Origin: Parafilimonas sp.
GTDB lineage: Bacteria; Bacteroidota; Bacteroidia; Chitinophagales; Chitinophagaceae
DNA length: 13,270 nucleotides
Reading direction: 5' to 3'
Assembly: GCA_023251275.1 (NCBI GenBank)
Contig: JAHEZC010000008.1
Span: 1-13,270, forward strand
Part shown: in pieces, positions 1-6,458 of the stretch
How the letters are laid out: each line of letters starts with the position of its first letter
Position numbering within the stretch: the first letter of the stretch is position 1
Notes under the pieces: generated by a model
Told to the model about the DNA's origin: nothing
Seen by the model: only the letters and a program-made list of their open reading frames with translations
The model's database searches: none
Made by a program: the position numbers and the translations under genes

Positions 1-1507
1 AACTGCTTTTTTTTGACAATAAATCCATTACTGTGACCGATACTTTTTTCATATTTTCTTTATCACCTGTCAGTTCATATCCTTCAGCGAGGCTATCAAA
101 TAAGTTGGGATCATCCGCATGCAATTCTGTATTCAATTTGAAGACCTCAATGGCCTCTTTATATTTCTTTTCATTAATAAAAGTATAACCAAGTCCATTC
201 AGGTTATACCATTGCATGATATTGCTGAGCGTGTCATCTTTAACTGTATTTCTTACAATGCCTGTTGCCTGTTCAATTCCTTTTGTTCGTATAATATATT
301 CAAATTCGTCTTTGTCAGGTGCTGGTTTTACCGCATTTAAGACCGTTATGTTCCAGAGCGAATCCTGTATTTGGTTGAGAACAGGCCTGTTGGATAAAAA
401 TGCATTTGCAGTTGCCTCCTTTTTTAATTCAGCGTTAAAGAAATTAAGCAGGTACAAAGAAGCTATTTCAAATGATTGCCGGATATTATTTTTTTGTTCA
501 CCCCTGTTATTCAGAAAAATCGTGGAAGTATATCCTTCGGCAGCAAAATCCCAATGGTGTAAGCCTGGCTGATTCAACAAAAGGCGATAGCGCTTTGCAA
601 ACTTTGATTTGTTTTCGAATTCATTGATAAATTTCTCCTGTTTGGATAAATCACGGCTGAAGATGTGCAGGAACGGTGCACGCAGTCTATTGGGTACATA
701 ATAGTTTGAAGATGAAAAGTTCTGGAATAACCCATCCATATAGATACCACTCTCAATATCTGCTACCGCTTTTATCCTATACTCATTCATTGCAAATAAT
801 ACCTGGCTGAAACCCGATCCGCTGAAACCGAAGGTTCCGATTTTATCAATATCAATTGCTGCATTTTTCTCCAGATATGAAATAGTAAAGCGCATATCGG
901 TTATCGCTTCTGCTGCAGACAGGGCGAATGAGAAAGGATCATCCGTTTCCAGCATCGCCACTACATAACCATTGCTTGCCAACATTTCATTGCTAACGGA
1001 AGTGGACAATGATCGCAGCATACCAATAAGTAATGGGTACTTTCCTTTTAGTGGTTCTGCATCGGCTTCTGCCACCATGGACGTACTCAATAATTTTTTC
1101 CATGCCTCATCGTTTGTTTTTCCAAACCATCCTTCGACGGAACGTCGCCTTCCGTTTACAATTTCTTCTTTACGTGTATTGTCTATTTTTTCGTTAGTTG
1201 TTTTCAGCAGATAGTTATAGCAATAATCCTCATAAGTTATTTTTCTATTCACGGAATTTACCTTTGCCGGATACCAAAGATGCACGGCAATCTTTCTGTG
1301 CCGTTCCCCTTCGTTCTTTTCTCCGAGATAATTATATTCAGGCTTCGCGATCCTCGTTTCGTCAGTTAGTGTAAATATTTTAAACCCTACCGCATACTTA
1401 CCGACAGGCAGTTTTTCATAAACAGGATTGGTTTGGGCTGAAACGATACCTGGAATAATCACTAAGATCATTACAATGCAGTTTTGTAAGGCCTTATTTA
1501 TTTTCAT
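1..1507 (-). CDS. Secreted alpha/beta hydrolase with C-terminal TPR-like tail (partial, C-terminus off the left edge)
   Basis: Hand translation of the minus strand from the ATG at 1507 gives 502 open codons running off position 1, so the C-terminus is missing. Residues 1-24 form a signal peptide ending ...GIVSA before QTNP, implying export to the periplasm. The middle is an alpha/beta hydrolase fold related to dienelactone hydrolase/PAF-acetylhydrolase proteins: a nucleophile elbow GFSGSG at about 227-232 (Ser229 the likely nucleophile; the usual final Gly of GxSxG is Ser231) and a candidate catalytic His in GLHHWDF (about 315-321). Near the end, a stretch reading NLNGLGYTFINEKKYKEAI and then DSLAEGYELTGDKENMKK looks like one or two TPR repeats, a common tail in Bacteroidota hydrolases. 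The substrate is unknown; an ester or short peptide-like substrate is only a guess. No clear TAnnTTTG element lies upstream of the start. Confidence 0.8.
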   Translation of the reverse strand, partial: MKINKALQNCIVMILVIIPGIVSAQTNPVYEKLPVGKYAVGFKIFTLTDETRIAKPEYNYLGEKNEGERHRKIAVHLWYPAKVNSVNRKITYEDYCYNYLLKTTNEKIDNTRKEEIVNGRRRSVEGWFGKTNDEAWKKLLSTSMVAEADAEPLKGKYPLLIGMLRSLSTSVSNEMLASNGYVVAMLETDDPFSFALSAAEAITDMRFTISYLEKNAAIDIDKIGTFGFSGSGFSQVLFAMNEYRIKAVADIESGIYMDGLFQNFSSSNYYVPNRLRAPFLHIFSRDLSKQEKFINEFENKSKFAKRYRLLLNQPGLHHWDFAAEGYTSTIFLNNRGEQKNNIRQSFEIASLYLLNFFNAELKKEATANAFLSNRPVLNQIQDSLWNITVLNAVKPAPDKDEFEYIIRTKGIEQATGIVRNTVKDDTLSNIMQWYNLNGLGYTFINEKKYKEAIEVFKLNTELHADDPNLFDSLAEGYELTGDKENMKKVSVTVMDLLSKKSS

Positions 1508-1910
1508 ACATACACTATTTTAGTTTTTCCCATTCACCATTTCGCCATGACCATAGTTCATTGCATGTTTCTATGTCAGGCTAAATAAAAATGATTATCC
1601 CAAAAGAGTAATGGCATCATGCGCATAGGAAAAAAATTCCTGTAAAATAAAATCCTGCACCAGCCAATTCCTACCGAACCGATAATACCGGAAGATGTTT
1701 TATAACTGTGAAAATCTTTTTAACAGTTTTTATACATCTCTCAATAAAATTTTACAGAATTAAAAATTTTACTCAGAGTACTTAAAAATGTTTTGACGGA
1801 AGAAAGATTTTCATTAAAGTAGTATGATAGTGTGTCGAGTTAGCACAGAATGCGAAATAAATATACAATAACACAGAGCGGTTGGCGATATTAAACCAAA
1901 GAAAATTTAT

Positions 1911-1918
1911 TAAATTTG
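1911..1918 (+). promoter_or_regulatory. Candidate -7 element (TAAATTTG) for the antitoxin gene
   Basis: TAAATTTG matches the Bacteroidota sigma-factor -7 consensus TAnnTTTG exactly and ends 16 nt before the ATG at 1935. No good TTTG -33 partner is seen at normal spacing (TTGG at 1882-1885 is too far away), so this rests on the -7 box and its position. It overlaps the inverted repeat at 1912-1927. Confidence 0.4.
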
Positions 1919-1927
1919 AACAAATTT
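1912..1927. repeat. Perfect inverted repeat AAATTTG-AA-CAAATTT, candidate operator
   Basis: Two 7-bp arms (1912-1918 and 1921-1927) are exact reverse complements separated by AA. The repeat lies over the candidate -7 element and ends 7 nt before the antitoxin start, where a repressor would block transcription. Toxin-antitoxin operons are often autoregulated this way, but the region is very AT-rich and chance is possible. Confidence 0.35.
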
Positions 1928-1934
1928 TTCTTTT

Positions 1935-2177
1935 ATGCTTTCGAATCTTAAGCAGGAGCTTCTTGATAAAATAACCGCAACAGAAGATGAAAATCTTCTG
2001 TTGCTTATCAAAACTGATATTGAATACTTTACCCGGGAAGGCGCAGCAGATATAACAGATAGCTTAACTCCGGAAGAAAAAGAAGAACTCATTACACTTG
2101 CCAATGAACCTGATGAAAAGGACACCCATAATTTAGAAGAATTTAGAAAAGCTACGCAGAGATGGCGTACCAGATAA
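1935..2177 (+). CDS. Antitoxin-like small protein upstream of a decayed ParE-type toxin
   Basis: An 80-residue acidic, probably all-helical protein. Residues 1-33 form an amphipathic helix resembling the N-terminal part of many small Bacteroidota antitoxins. The LTPEEKEELITLA stretch (about 44-56) resembles the 'lt.eek.el..r' segment common in ParE partners, and the C-terminus is polar and basic (FRKATQRWRTR), as expected for an unstructured toxin-wrapping tail. Identification rests mostly on context: its last 16 nt overlap the ATG (2162) of an ORF remnant reading as a RelE/ParE-family toxin, the usual antitoxin-toxin order and coupling. No separate HTH or ribbon-helix-helix domain is obvious. 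This gene is intact although its toxin is not. Confidence 0.6.
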   Translation: MLSNLKQELLDKITATEDENLLLLIKTDIEYFTREGAADITDSLTPEEKEELITLANEPDEKDTHNLEEFRKATQRWRTR

Positions 2178-2463
2178 TTCTTAAAAAAGATTTACCGGTA
2201 AAGTCGTAAAACTCCTTTCATACCTTGAAAGAGAATGGGGTGAAAAAGTCGCTGATGATTTTCTCAAAAAAATTGATAAGCGCATAACAATGCTTTCCAG
2301 TCAGCCTTATATTGGCAGCCCTTAGGAGAGCTTAAAAAATGTCAGAGGGATACTTATCACAAAGCATAACAGGGTATTTTATAAAATATCAGGTAATAAA
2401 GTTATCATACTTAATATGAAAGACACAAGAATGAATCCAGGGAAAAGCCATACAAAAAAGTAA
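2162..2463 (+). pseudogene. RelE/ParE-family toxin, broken by a frameshift and an internal stop
   Basis: The ATG at 2162 opens MAYQIILKK and then stops early (TAA at 2207). One extra A in the six-A run at 2183-2188 would instead continue as RFTGKVVKLLSYLEREWG, followed by KVADDFLKKIDKRITMLSSQ. In that frame a TAG at 2323-2325 interrupts between IGSP and ESLKNVRGI, after which the frame reads HNRVFYKISGNKVIILNMKD, then TRMNP, to TAA at 2461. The conserved pieces (N-terminal strand, two helices, 'hNRvfYki.gnkviIL...DtR.nP' ending) match RelE/ParE ribosome- or gyrase-targeting toxins of about 95-100 residues. With two independent lesions, a functional toxin is unlikely unless both are sequencing errors. 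The gene overlaps the intact antitoxin-like gene by 16 nt. Confidence 0.8.
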
Positions 2464-2464
2464 T

Positions 2465-2472
2465 TATCTTCA
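2465..2472 (+). promoter_or_regulatory. Possible -7-like element TATCTTCA before the GNAT gene
   Basis: TATCTTCA fits TAnnTTTG at the TA and the first two T positions. It ends 4 nt before the ATG at 2477. The same octamer sits 4 nt before the Nudix start (3048-3055) and also upstream of the nucleoside transporter (12887-12894). This recurrence makes it a weak promoter candidate, implying a very short or absent leader. Confidence 0.3.
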
Positions 2473-2476
2473 TTTC

Positions 2477-3025
2477 ATGAAAATCCGCCTTGCTCATCCT
2501 TCTGATGCTGCTCAGCTTTTATCTATCTATCGTCCATTTATTGAAAATACGGCTATTACATTCGAAACAAACGTGCCATCAGAAAAAGAATTTGCAGAAA
2601 GAATTATTTCCTATACAAAAAAATATCCCTGGCTTGTTGCAGAGGTCAATGGAATTGCGGCAGGCTATGCCTATGCTGTAAAACACAGAGAAAGAGAAGC
2701 CTATCAATGGTGCGTGGAAAGCTCTGTATATGTGCATGAAGATTTCCGCGGCCAGGGAATTGCCCAACAATTATATGAAAAGCTTTTTGGGTTACTGAAA
2801 GAAATGGGATTCGTAAATGTTTATGCAGGCATCACATTACCAAATGAAAAAAGCTACCAACTGCACACAAAGCTGGGATTTACCCCTGTTGGCATTTACG
2901 AAAAGATCGGTTTTAAAAATAGTTCATGGCACAGCGTGCAATGGTTTGTAAAAGCTATCAATGAATATGCAGACAACCCACTTCCTCCGAAGGGAATAGG
3001 CAGCATACTTCATAACCTCGATTAA
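2477..3025 (+). CDS. GNAT N-acetyltransferase, phosphinothricin/methionine sulfone acetyltransferase-like
   Basis: A 182-residue single-domain acetyltransferase that would transfer acetyl from acetyl-CoA to a small amine. It starts with the MKIRLAHPSDAAQLLSIY strand-helix typical of the family. Motif A is ESSVYVHEDFRGQGIAQQLY at about 81-100, with the pyrophosphate-binding RGQGIA loop at 91-96. The NEKSYQLHTKLGF motif B region (about 123-135) and the ending PVGIYEKIGFKNSSWHSVQW are hallmarks of the PAT/YncA group, which acetylates phosphinothricin, methionine sulfoximine/sulfone and related amino acid analogues. In non-producers the natural substrate is usually unknown, so the resistance function is only inferred from family. 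The ATG lies 13 nt after the toxin-remnant stop. The Nudix gene follows after 34 nt and may share a transcript. Confidence 0.85.
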   Translation: MKIRLAHPSDAAQLLSIYRPFIENTAITFETNVPSEKEFAERIISYTKKYPWLVAEVNGIAAGYAYAVKHREREAYQWCVESSVYVHEDFRGQGIAQQLYEKLFGLLKEMGFVNVYAGITLPNEKSYQLHTKLGFTPVGIYEKIGFKNSSWHSVQWFVKAINEYADNPLPPKGIGSILHNLD

Positions 3026-3047
3026 ACACTTATAGCGATGTTATTCT

Positions 3048-3055
3048 TATCTTCA
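3048..3055 (+). promoter_or_regulatory. Possible -7-like element TATCTTCA before the Nudix gene
   Basis: This octamer is identical to the one before the GNAT gene, again ending 4 nt before the ATG (3060). It partly matches TAnnTTTG. No matching -33 box is evident. Confidence 0.3.
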
Positions 3056-3059
3056 ATGC

Positions 3060-3632
3060 ATGAATGAACAGCAGAATCCCTGGACGATACTCGGTGAAAA
3101 AAATATATATGATAATGAATGGATCAGCCTTACAGAATATAATGTGCTCAATCCATCAGGAGGCAAAGGCATTTATGGCAAAGTGCATTTTAAAAATTTT
3201 GCCATAGGTATCATTGCGCTTGACGATGATATGAATATTTATCTTGTCGGACAGTATCGTTTTCCGATCAATCAATACAGTTGGGAAATCCCGGAAGGCG
3301 GCGGCCCTTTTACAGATGATCCTTTGGACTCTGCGAAAAGAGAATTGCTGGAAGAAGCGGGTTTAAAAGCAGAAAACTGGATGAAGATATTAGTGATGCA
3401 TCTCTCGAATTCTGTAACGGATGAATGTTGCGAAATTTACCTGGCAGGAAAATTATCCCAACATACAGCGGTGCCTGATGAAACAGAAAAATTAAGCATT
3501 AAAAAAATGCCATTTGAAGATGCATACAAAATGGTTCAGTCCGGTGAGATCACTGATTCGGTAAGCGTTGCTGCAATAATGAAAGTAAAATTAATGTTAC
3601 TGGAGGGGAGCCTTCCATCATCATTTTTTTAA
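3060..3632 (+). CDS. Nudix hydrolase (ADP-ribose pyrophosphatase-like)
   Basis: A 190-residue cytosolic Nudix hydrolase expected to cleave a nucleoside diphosphate linked to another moiety, most like ADP-sugar pyrophosphatases. The N-terminal strand region (NPWTILGEKNIYDNEWISL) is the arm used for dimerisation in this group. The core contains VGQYRFPINQYSWEIPEGGG (about 63-82). The Nudix box follows at about 80-102, with RELLEEAGL at 94-102 supplying the metal-binding Glu residues. The first Glu of the GX5E spacing is replaced by Asp86 in GGGPFTDD, a mild departure. Its 3' end overlaps the convergent thioredoxin-fold gene by 12 nt. Substrate specificity cannot be read from the sequence. Confidence 0.87.
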   Translation: MNEQQNPWTILGEKNIYDNEWISLTEYNVLNPSGGKGIYGKVHFKNFAIGIIALDDDMNIYLVGQYRFPINQYSWEIPEGGGPFTDDPLDSAKRELLEEAGLKAENWMKILVMHLSNSVTDECCEIYLAGKLSQHTAVPDETEKLSIKKMPFEDAYKMVQSGEITDSVSVAAIMKVKLMLLEGSLPSSFF

Positions 3633-4088
3633 TAAGGCTTCTTTGGCAAATTCAAGTAAATAATCAGGTTCAAGATAACCAACAGTATATAATAAAGGCT
3701 GACCATTAGAATCGGTAACGATCAAAGTAGGATATCCTTCCAAAGAAAATCTTGTTGCCAGTTCGGGGCCTATGCCTCTTTCTCCGTCAATAGTTACATT
3801 TACAAAATTAGCATTGAAAAATTTGCCTACTTTTTCATTTGTAAATGTATTTTTTTTGAGCATTTTGCATGGTCCGCACCATGTAGCATAAATATCGAGG
3901 AAGACAAGTTTTTTTTCTTTTCCCGCTTTTTGCAAAGCTTTATTCCAGTCCTGTTCAATAAAAATTATTCCTTTCTCTTTATCTGCCCCGGTATTATCTT
4001 TTGCAGAAATTTTATTGAATGCATAAAAAGAACAAATAGCTGCAGGTATCAGAAGCAGGAGTATGGTTTTCGGAAATGCTGATTTCAT
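3621..4088 (-). CDS. Exported or membrane-anchored thioredoxin-fold protein (thioredoxin_7-like)
   Basis: A 155-residue protein from the ATG at 4088; a TTG three bases upstream could add one residue but is less likely. An N-terminal hydrophobic stretch (about TILLLLIPAAICSFYAF) acts as a signal peptide or membrane anchor. A Cys is present, but the residue before it is Ile, so it is not a good lipobox. The thioredoxin fold follows: FLDIYATWCGPCKMLKKNTF carries the WCGPC redox motif, and GYPTL supplies the cis-proline. The DWNKALQKAGKEKKLVFLDI lead-in is typical of DsbD-gamma/thioredoxin_7 proteins that reduce disulfides outside the cytoplasm. It probably handles periplasmic thiol-disulfide exchange; the partner is unknown. 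It converges on and overlaps the Nudix gene by 12 nt. Confidence 0.83.
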   Translation of the reverse strand: MKSAFPKTILLLLIPAAICSFYAFNKISAKDNTGADKEKGIIFIEQDWNKALQKAGKEKKLVFLDIYATWCGPCKMLKKNTFTNEKVGKFFNANFVNVTIDGERGIGPELATRFSLEGYPTLIVTDSNGQPLLYTVGYLEPDYLLEFAKEALLKK

Positions 4089-4111
4089 CAAAATGTTTTT
4101 ATATACAACGG

Positions 4112-4119
4112 CAAAAATA
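4112..4119 (-). promoter_or_regulatory. Candidate -7 element for the thioredoxin-fold gene
   Basis: On the minus strand this reads TATTTTTG, an exact TAnnTTTG match, 23 nt before the ATG at 4088. A -33 TTTG is not clear. It faces away from the candidate promoter of the oxidoreductase at 4170-4177, consistent with a divergent promoter region. Confidence 0.4.
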
Positions 4120-4169
4120 CTATTGCCTTACATAAAAGGATCTGTTAATCTTTGTGCAGCTAAGTTATT

Positions 4170-4177
4170 TAATTTTG
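4170..4177 (+). promoter_or_regulatory. Candidate -7 element (TAATTTTG) for the Gfo/Idh/MocA gene
   Basis: TAATTTTG matches TAnnTTTG exactly and leaves a leader of about 40 nt before the ATG at 4222. A TTTG at 4151-4154 lies upstream, but its 15-nt spacing is shorter than usual. An alternative near-match is AATCTTTG at 4147-4154 with a TTGC about 21 nt upstream. Confidence 0.42.
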
Positions 4178-4221
4178 ACGTTATTCGCTTTCTCTTTTAA
4201 TAAAAATAAAATAGGCTCCCG

Positions 4222-5301
4222 ATGAATACAATTGTAAAAACAGGTCTTGTTGGCTTCGGCATGGCTGCAAGGTGCATGCATTCTCCATTTCTTATCACCA
4301 ATCCCGGCTATGAAGTAGTCGCTGTTCTGGAAAGGCATAAAGCGGAATCAAGACAATTATTTCCTGCTGCAACAGTTGTAAGTAGTATGGAAGAATTGCT
4401 TTTGATAGATGATATTGAACTGATAATCATAACCACCCCTAACGATACACATTTGCCTTATGCCTTGCAGGCATTAGGTGCCGGCAAACATGTAGTGCTC
4501 GAAAAACCATTTACCATTTCCAGCGCCGATGCCTTGATGTTGATTGAGGCATCCCGACAAACCGGGAAGATTCTGAGCGTCTTTCAAAACAGGCGGTATG
4601 TGGCCGATTTTCTTACCATCAAAGAAATACTCCAAAAAAAATTATTGGGAGATGTGCATGAGTTTGAAGGGCATTATGACCGCTACCGTCCCGAAGCCAA
4701 GCCTAATGCGTGGCGTGAAGAACCCAAACCCGGCAGCGGCATTTTGTATGATCTCGGTTCACATTTGATTGACCAGGCATTAGTGTTGTTTGGCTTGCCA
4801 AAAACTATAACTGCAGATATTCGCATGCAGCGGCCGCATGCAAGAACCGATGATTATTTTGATCTGCGACTTGATTATGGGTTTACCAAAGTGATCCTGA
4901 AATCGGGCATGCTTGTTCGTGAGCAAGGACCACGTTACCAGGTGCATGGCACAAAAGGTTCTTTTTTGAAATATGGTGAAGATCCGCAGGAAGCCTTCCT
5001 GAGAGCAGGAGAGTTACCTTTGGCTTCGGACTGGGGAGTAGAAAAAGAGGAATTCTTTGGATTGTTACACACAGAAATTGATGGGAAAATTATCAGGGAG
5101 AAATATCCTTCGCAAACAGGCAACTACGGTTACTACTACAAAAATCTTTACAATACGATTAAAAATAATGCTGCGTTGAGAGAAAGGCCAGAACATGGTT
5201 TCAACACGATAAGGCTTGTCGAACTTGCTTTTGAAAGCCATCATCAAAAAGCAACTGTTTCGTGCAATGGTCTTATGGAAATTAACTATCCGGAAGATTA
5301 G
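4222..5301 (+). CDS. Gfo/Idh/MocA-family NAD(P)-dependent oxidoreductase
   Basis: A 359-residue protein of normal family length. The N-terminal Rossmann domain starts KTGLVGFGMAARCMHSPFL with the dinucleotide loop GFGMAA at about 11-16, followed by the ITTPNDTH strand-loop. The conserved EKP motif (VLEKPF, Lys95) contributes the catalytic lysine. The C-terminal domain carries GSGILYDLGSHLIDQAL (about 171-187), whose Asp and His residues match the family active site. The overall pattern resembles the YvaA/IolW/YdgJ-type branch (scyllo-inositol or sugar dehydrogenases), so the substrate is probably a cyclic polyol or sugar, but this is not certain. It is monocistronic, convergent with the receiver-kinase gene 27 nt downstream. 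Confidence 0.88.
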   Translation: MNTIVKTGLVGFGMAARCMHSPFLITNPGYEVVAVLERHKAESRQLFPAATVVSSMEELLLIDDIELIIITTPNDTHLPYALQALGAGKHVVLEKPFTISSADALMLIEASRQTGKILSVFQNRRYVADFLTIKEILQKKLLGDVHEFEGHYDRYRPEAKPNAWREEPKPGSGILYDLGSHLIDQALVLFGLPKTITADIRMQRPHARTDDYFDLRLDYGFTKVILKSGMLVREQGPRYQVHGTKGSFLKYGEDPQEAFLRAGELPLASDWGVEKEEFFGLLHTEIDGKIIREKYPSQTGNYGYYYKNLYNTIKNNAALRERPEHGFNTIRLVELAFESHHQKATVSCNGLMEINYPED

Positions 5302-5328
5302 AATCGAAAAAACTTTTGAGAATATTTT

Positions 5329-6441
5329 TTAATTAAGCACAGGCTCCAGCGTAGTGATACGATTGGGTATGGTGAGCCGAAATGTAGTACCCACGCCATA
5401 TTCGGAACGAACAGATATGTCGCCGCCAATACGCATCAGCGCTTCCTTCACAATGTAAAGACCGATTCCAAGCCCATTGACATTGTTATTGCTGCGGAAA
5501 AACATATTGAAAATATTGTTCAGATGCTGTTCCAGTATGCCAATACCATTGTCTTCAATCTCAATGACGCCGGCGCTTTCATCAGCATCAACATTTACTT
5601 TCACAGTAGGGTCCTGAGAAGTTGGTTTTTGATATTTTACTGCATTGGAAATCAGGTTATCCATGATGACAGATACGCGAAAAGCATCGTTGAAAAACTT
5701 TACCGGCTGCCGGATATTCAATAAAAATTTTACAGCAGGGTTTTGCATTCTGCACATATCTATGCTTTCACCGAGCAATGTCGCAAAATCAATATGAGTG
5801 TTTTCTGTCTCTACACGCACACTCTTGTAATACTCAATTATTTTTTGAATAAAAATGTCCATTTTATTGACACAGGTTTCAATCATTCCCAAATAATTAT
5901 TGGGATCAGTCACTGAGTTTTCCATCCGTGCCAGATTGAGTATGCCCATCACAGAGGCAAGCGGGGAGCGCAAATCATGGGAAGTACTATAGACAAAACG
6001 GTTGAGTTCACTGTTTGTTTTTTCCAGTTCATGTATTTTACCTTTTAGCTGCTGACGGGTTGTATAGATGTCATAAGCATTTTGAATGGCATTCTGGAGC
6101 TCGAATTCATCCCAGGGTTTTTTGATGTATCTGTATATCTCTCCTTTATTAATAGCATCAATAATAGACTCAGCATCGGTAAAGCCGGTAAGCAGGATAC
6201 GTATAGGATCGGGATGAGCTTTTCGTACAATCTGAAAAAAATCAACACCAGTTGAATGAGGCATGCGCTGATCAGCTATGATTATATGGATATGCTCATT
6301 GTTTAAAATACTCATGCCTTCAGCCGAGGATGATGCGGTAAATATGCGGTATTTCCTGCGGAATGCTGCCTGAAAAGCAACGAGGTTGTTTTTCTCATCA
6401 TCAATGTACAAAACTTTTATTTGCCTGTCATACAAGCTCAT
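5329..6441 (-). CDS. Receiver-histidine kinase hybrid (REC-HisKA-HATPase), cytosolic
   Basis: A 370-residue protein without signal peptide or membrane segment. Residues 9-125 are a CheY-like receiver: acidic pair in YIDDE (Asp14/15), phospho-acceptor Asp57 in IIADQRMP, Thr85 in LLTGFTD, and Lys in IKKPW (107-108). A short coiled coil (about 128-147) leads to the dimerisation/phospho-His helix FVYSTSHDLRSPLASVMGIL with His155. The ATPase domain shows the N box DNLISNAVKY (about 261-270), the G1 box EDNGIGI (296-302) and the G2 box GLGIGL (323-328). It is the last gene of the four-gene operon, 17 nt after the 7TM kinase gene. The receiver-first architecture suggests the kinase is gated by phosphorylation from another kinase, plausibly its operon neighbour. 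Its receiver is a clear paralogue of the divergently encoded single-domain regulator at 11825. Confidence 0.9.
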   Translation of the reverse strand: MSLYDRQIKVLYIDDEKNNLVAFQAAFRRKYRIFTASSSAEGMSILNNEHIHIIIADQRMPHSTGVDFFQIVRKAHPDPIRILLTGFTDAESIIDAINKGEIYRYIKKPWDEFELQNAIQNAYDIYTTRQQLKGKIHELEKTNSELNRFVYSTSHDLRSPLASVMGILNLARMENSVTDPNNYLGMIETCVNKMDIFIQKIIEYYKSVRVETENTHIDFATLLGESIDMCRMQNPAVKFLLNIRQPVKFFNDAFRVSVIMDNLISNAVKYQKPTSQDPTVKVNVDADESAGVIEIEDNGIGILEQHLNNIFNMFFRSNNNVNGLGIGLYIVKEALMRIGGDISVRSEYGVGTTFRLTIPNRITTLEPVLN

Positions 6442-6458
6442 GGTATATGCTAAAGTGA

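Larger units (their letters stand above)
1508..1934. other. 427-bp AT-rich intergenic region between divergent genes
   Basis: No convincing ORF or RNA gene is visible on either strand. The region separates the minus-strand hydrolase from the plus-strand antitoxin gene. Its right end holds a promoter-like TAAATTTG (1911-1918) and a perfect inverted repeat (1912-1927). The middle, about 1730-1800, is very AT-rich with several short A/T runs. No promoter for the hydrolase could be recognised. Confidence 0.5.

Noticed and set aside
119..1214. Plus-strand open frames opposite the left-end hydrolase
   Set aside because: The minus strand is continuously open with signal peptide, nucleophile elbow and TPR-like tail, so the plus-strand frames are shadows.
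2183..2189. A-run AAAAAAG in the toxin remnant as a programmed -1 frameshift site
   Set aside because: The phase does not match the A-AAA-AAG slippery heptamer, and a later TAG (2323) would still end the product, so decay or sequencing error is simpler.
5302..5340. Bidirectional terminator between the oxidoreductase and the hybrid kinase
   Set aside because: Only A/T-rich runs are present; no stable GC-containing stem could be drawn.
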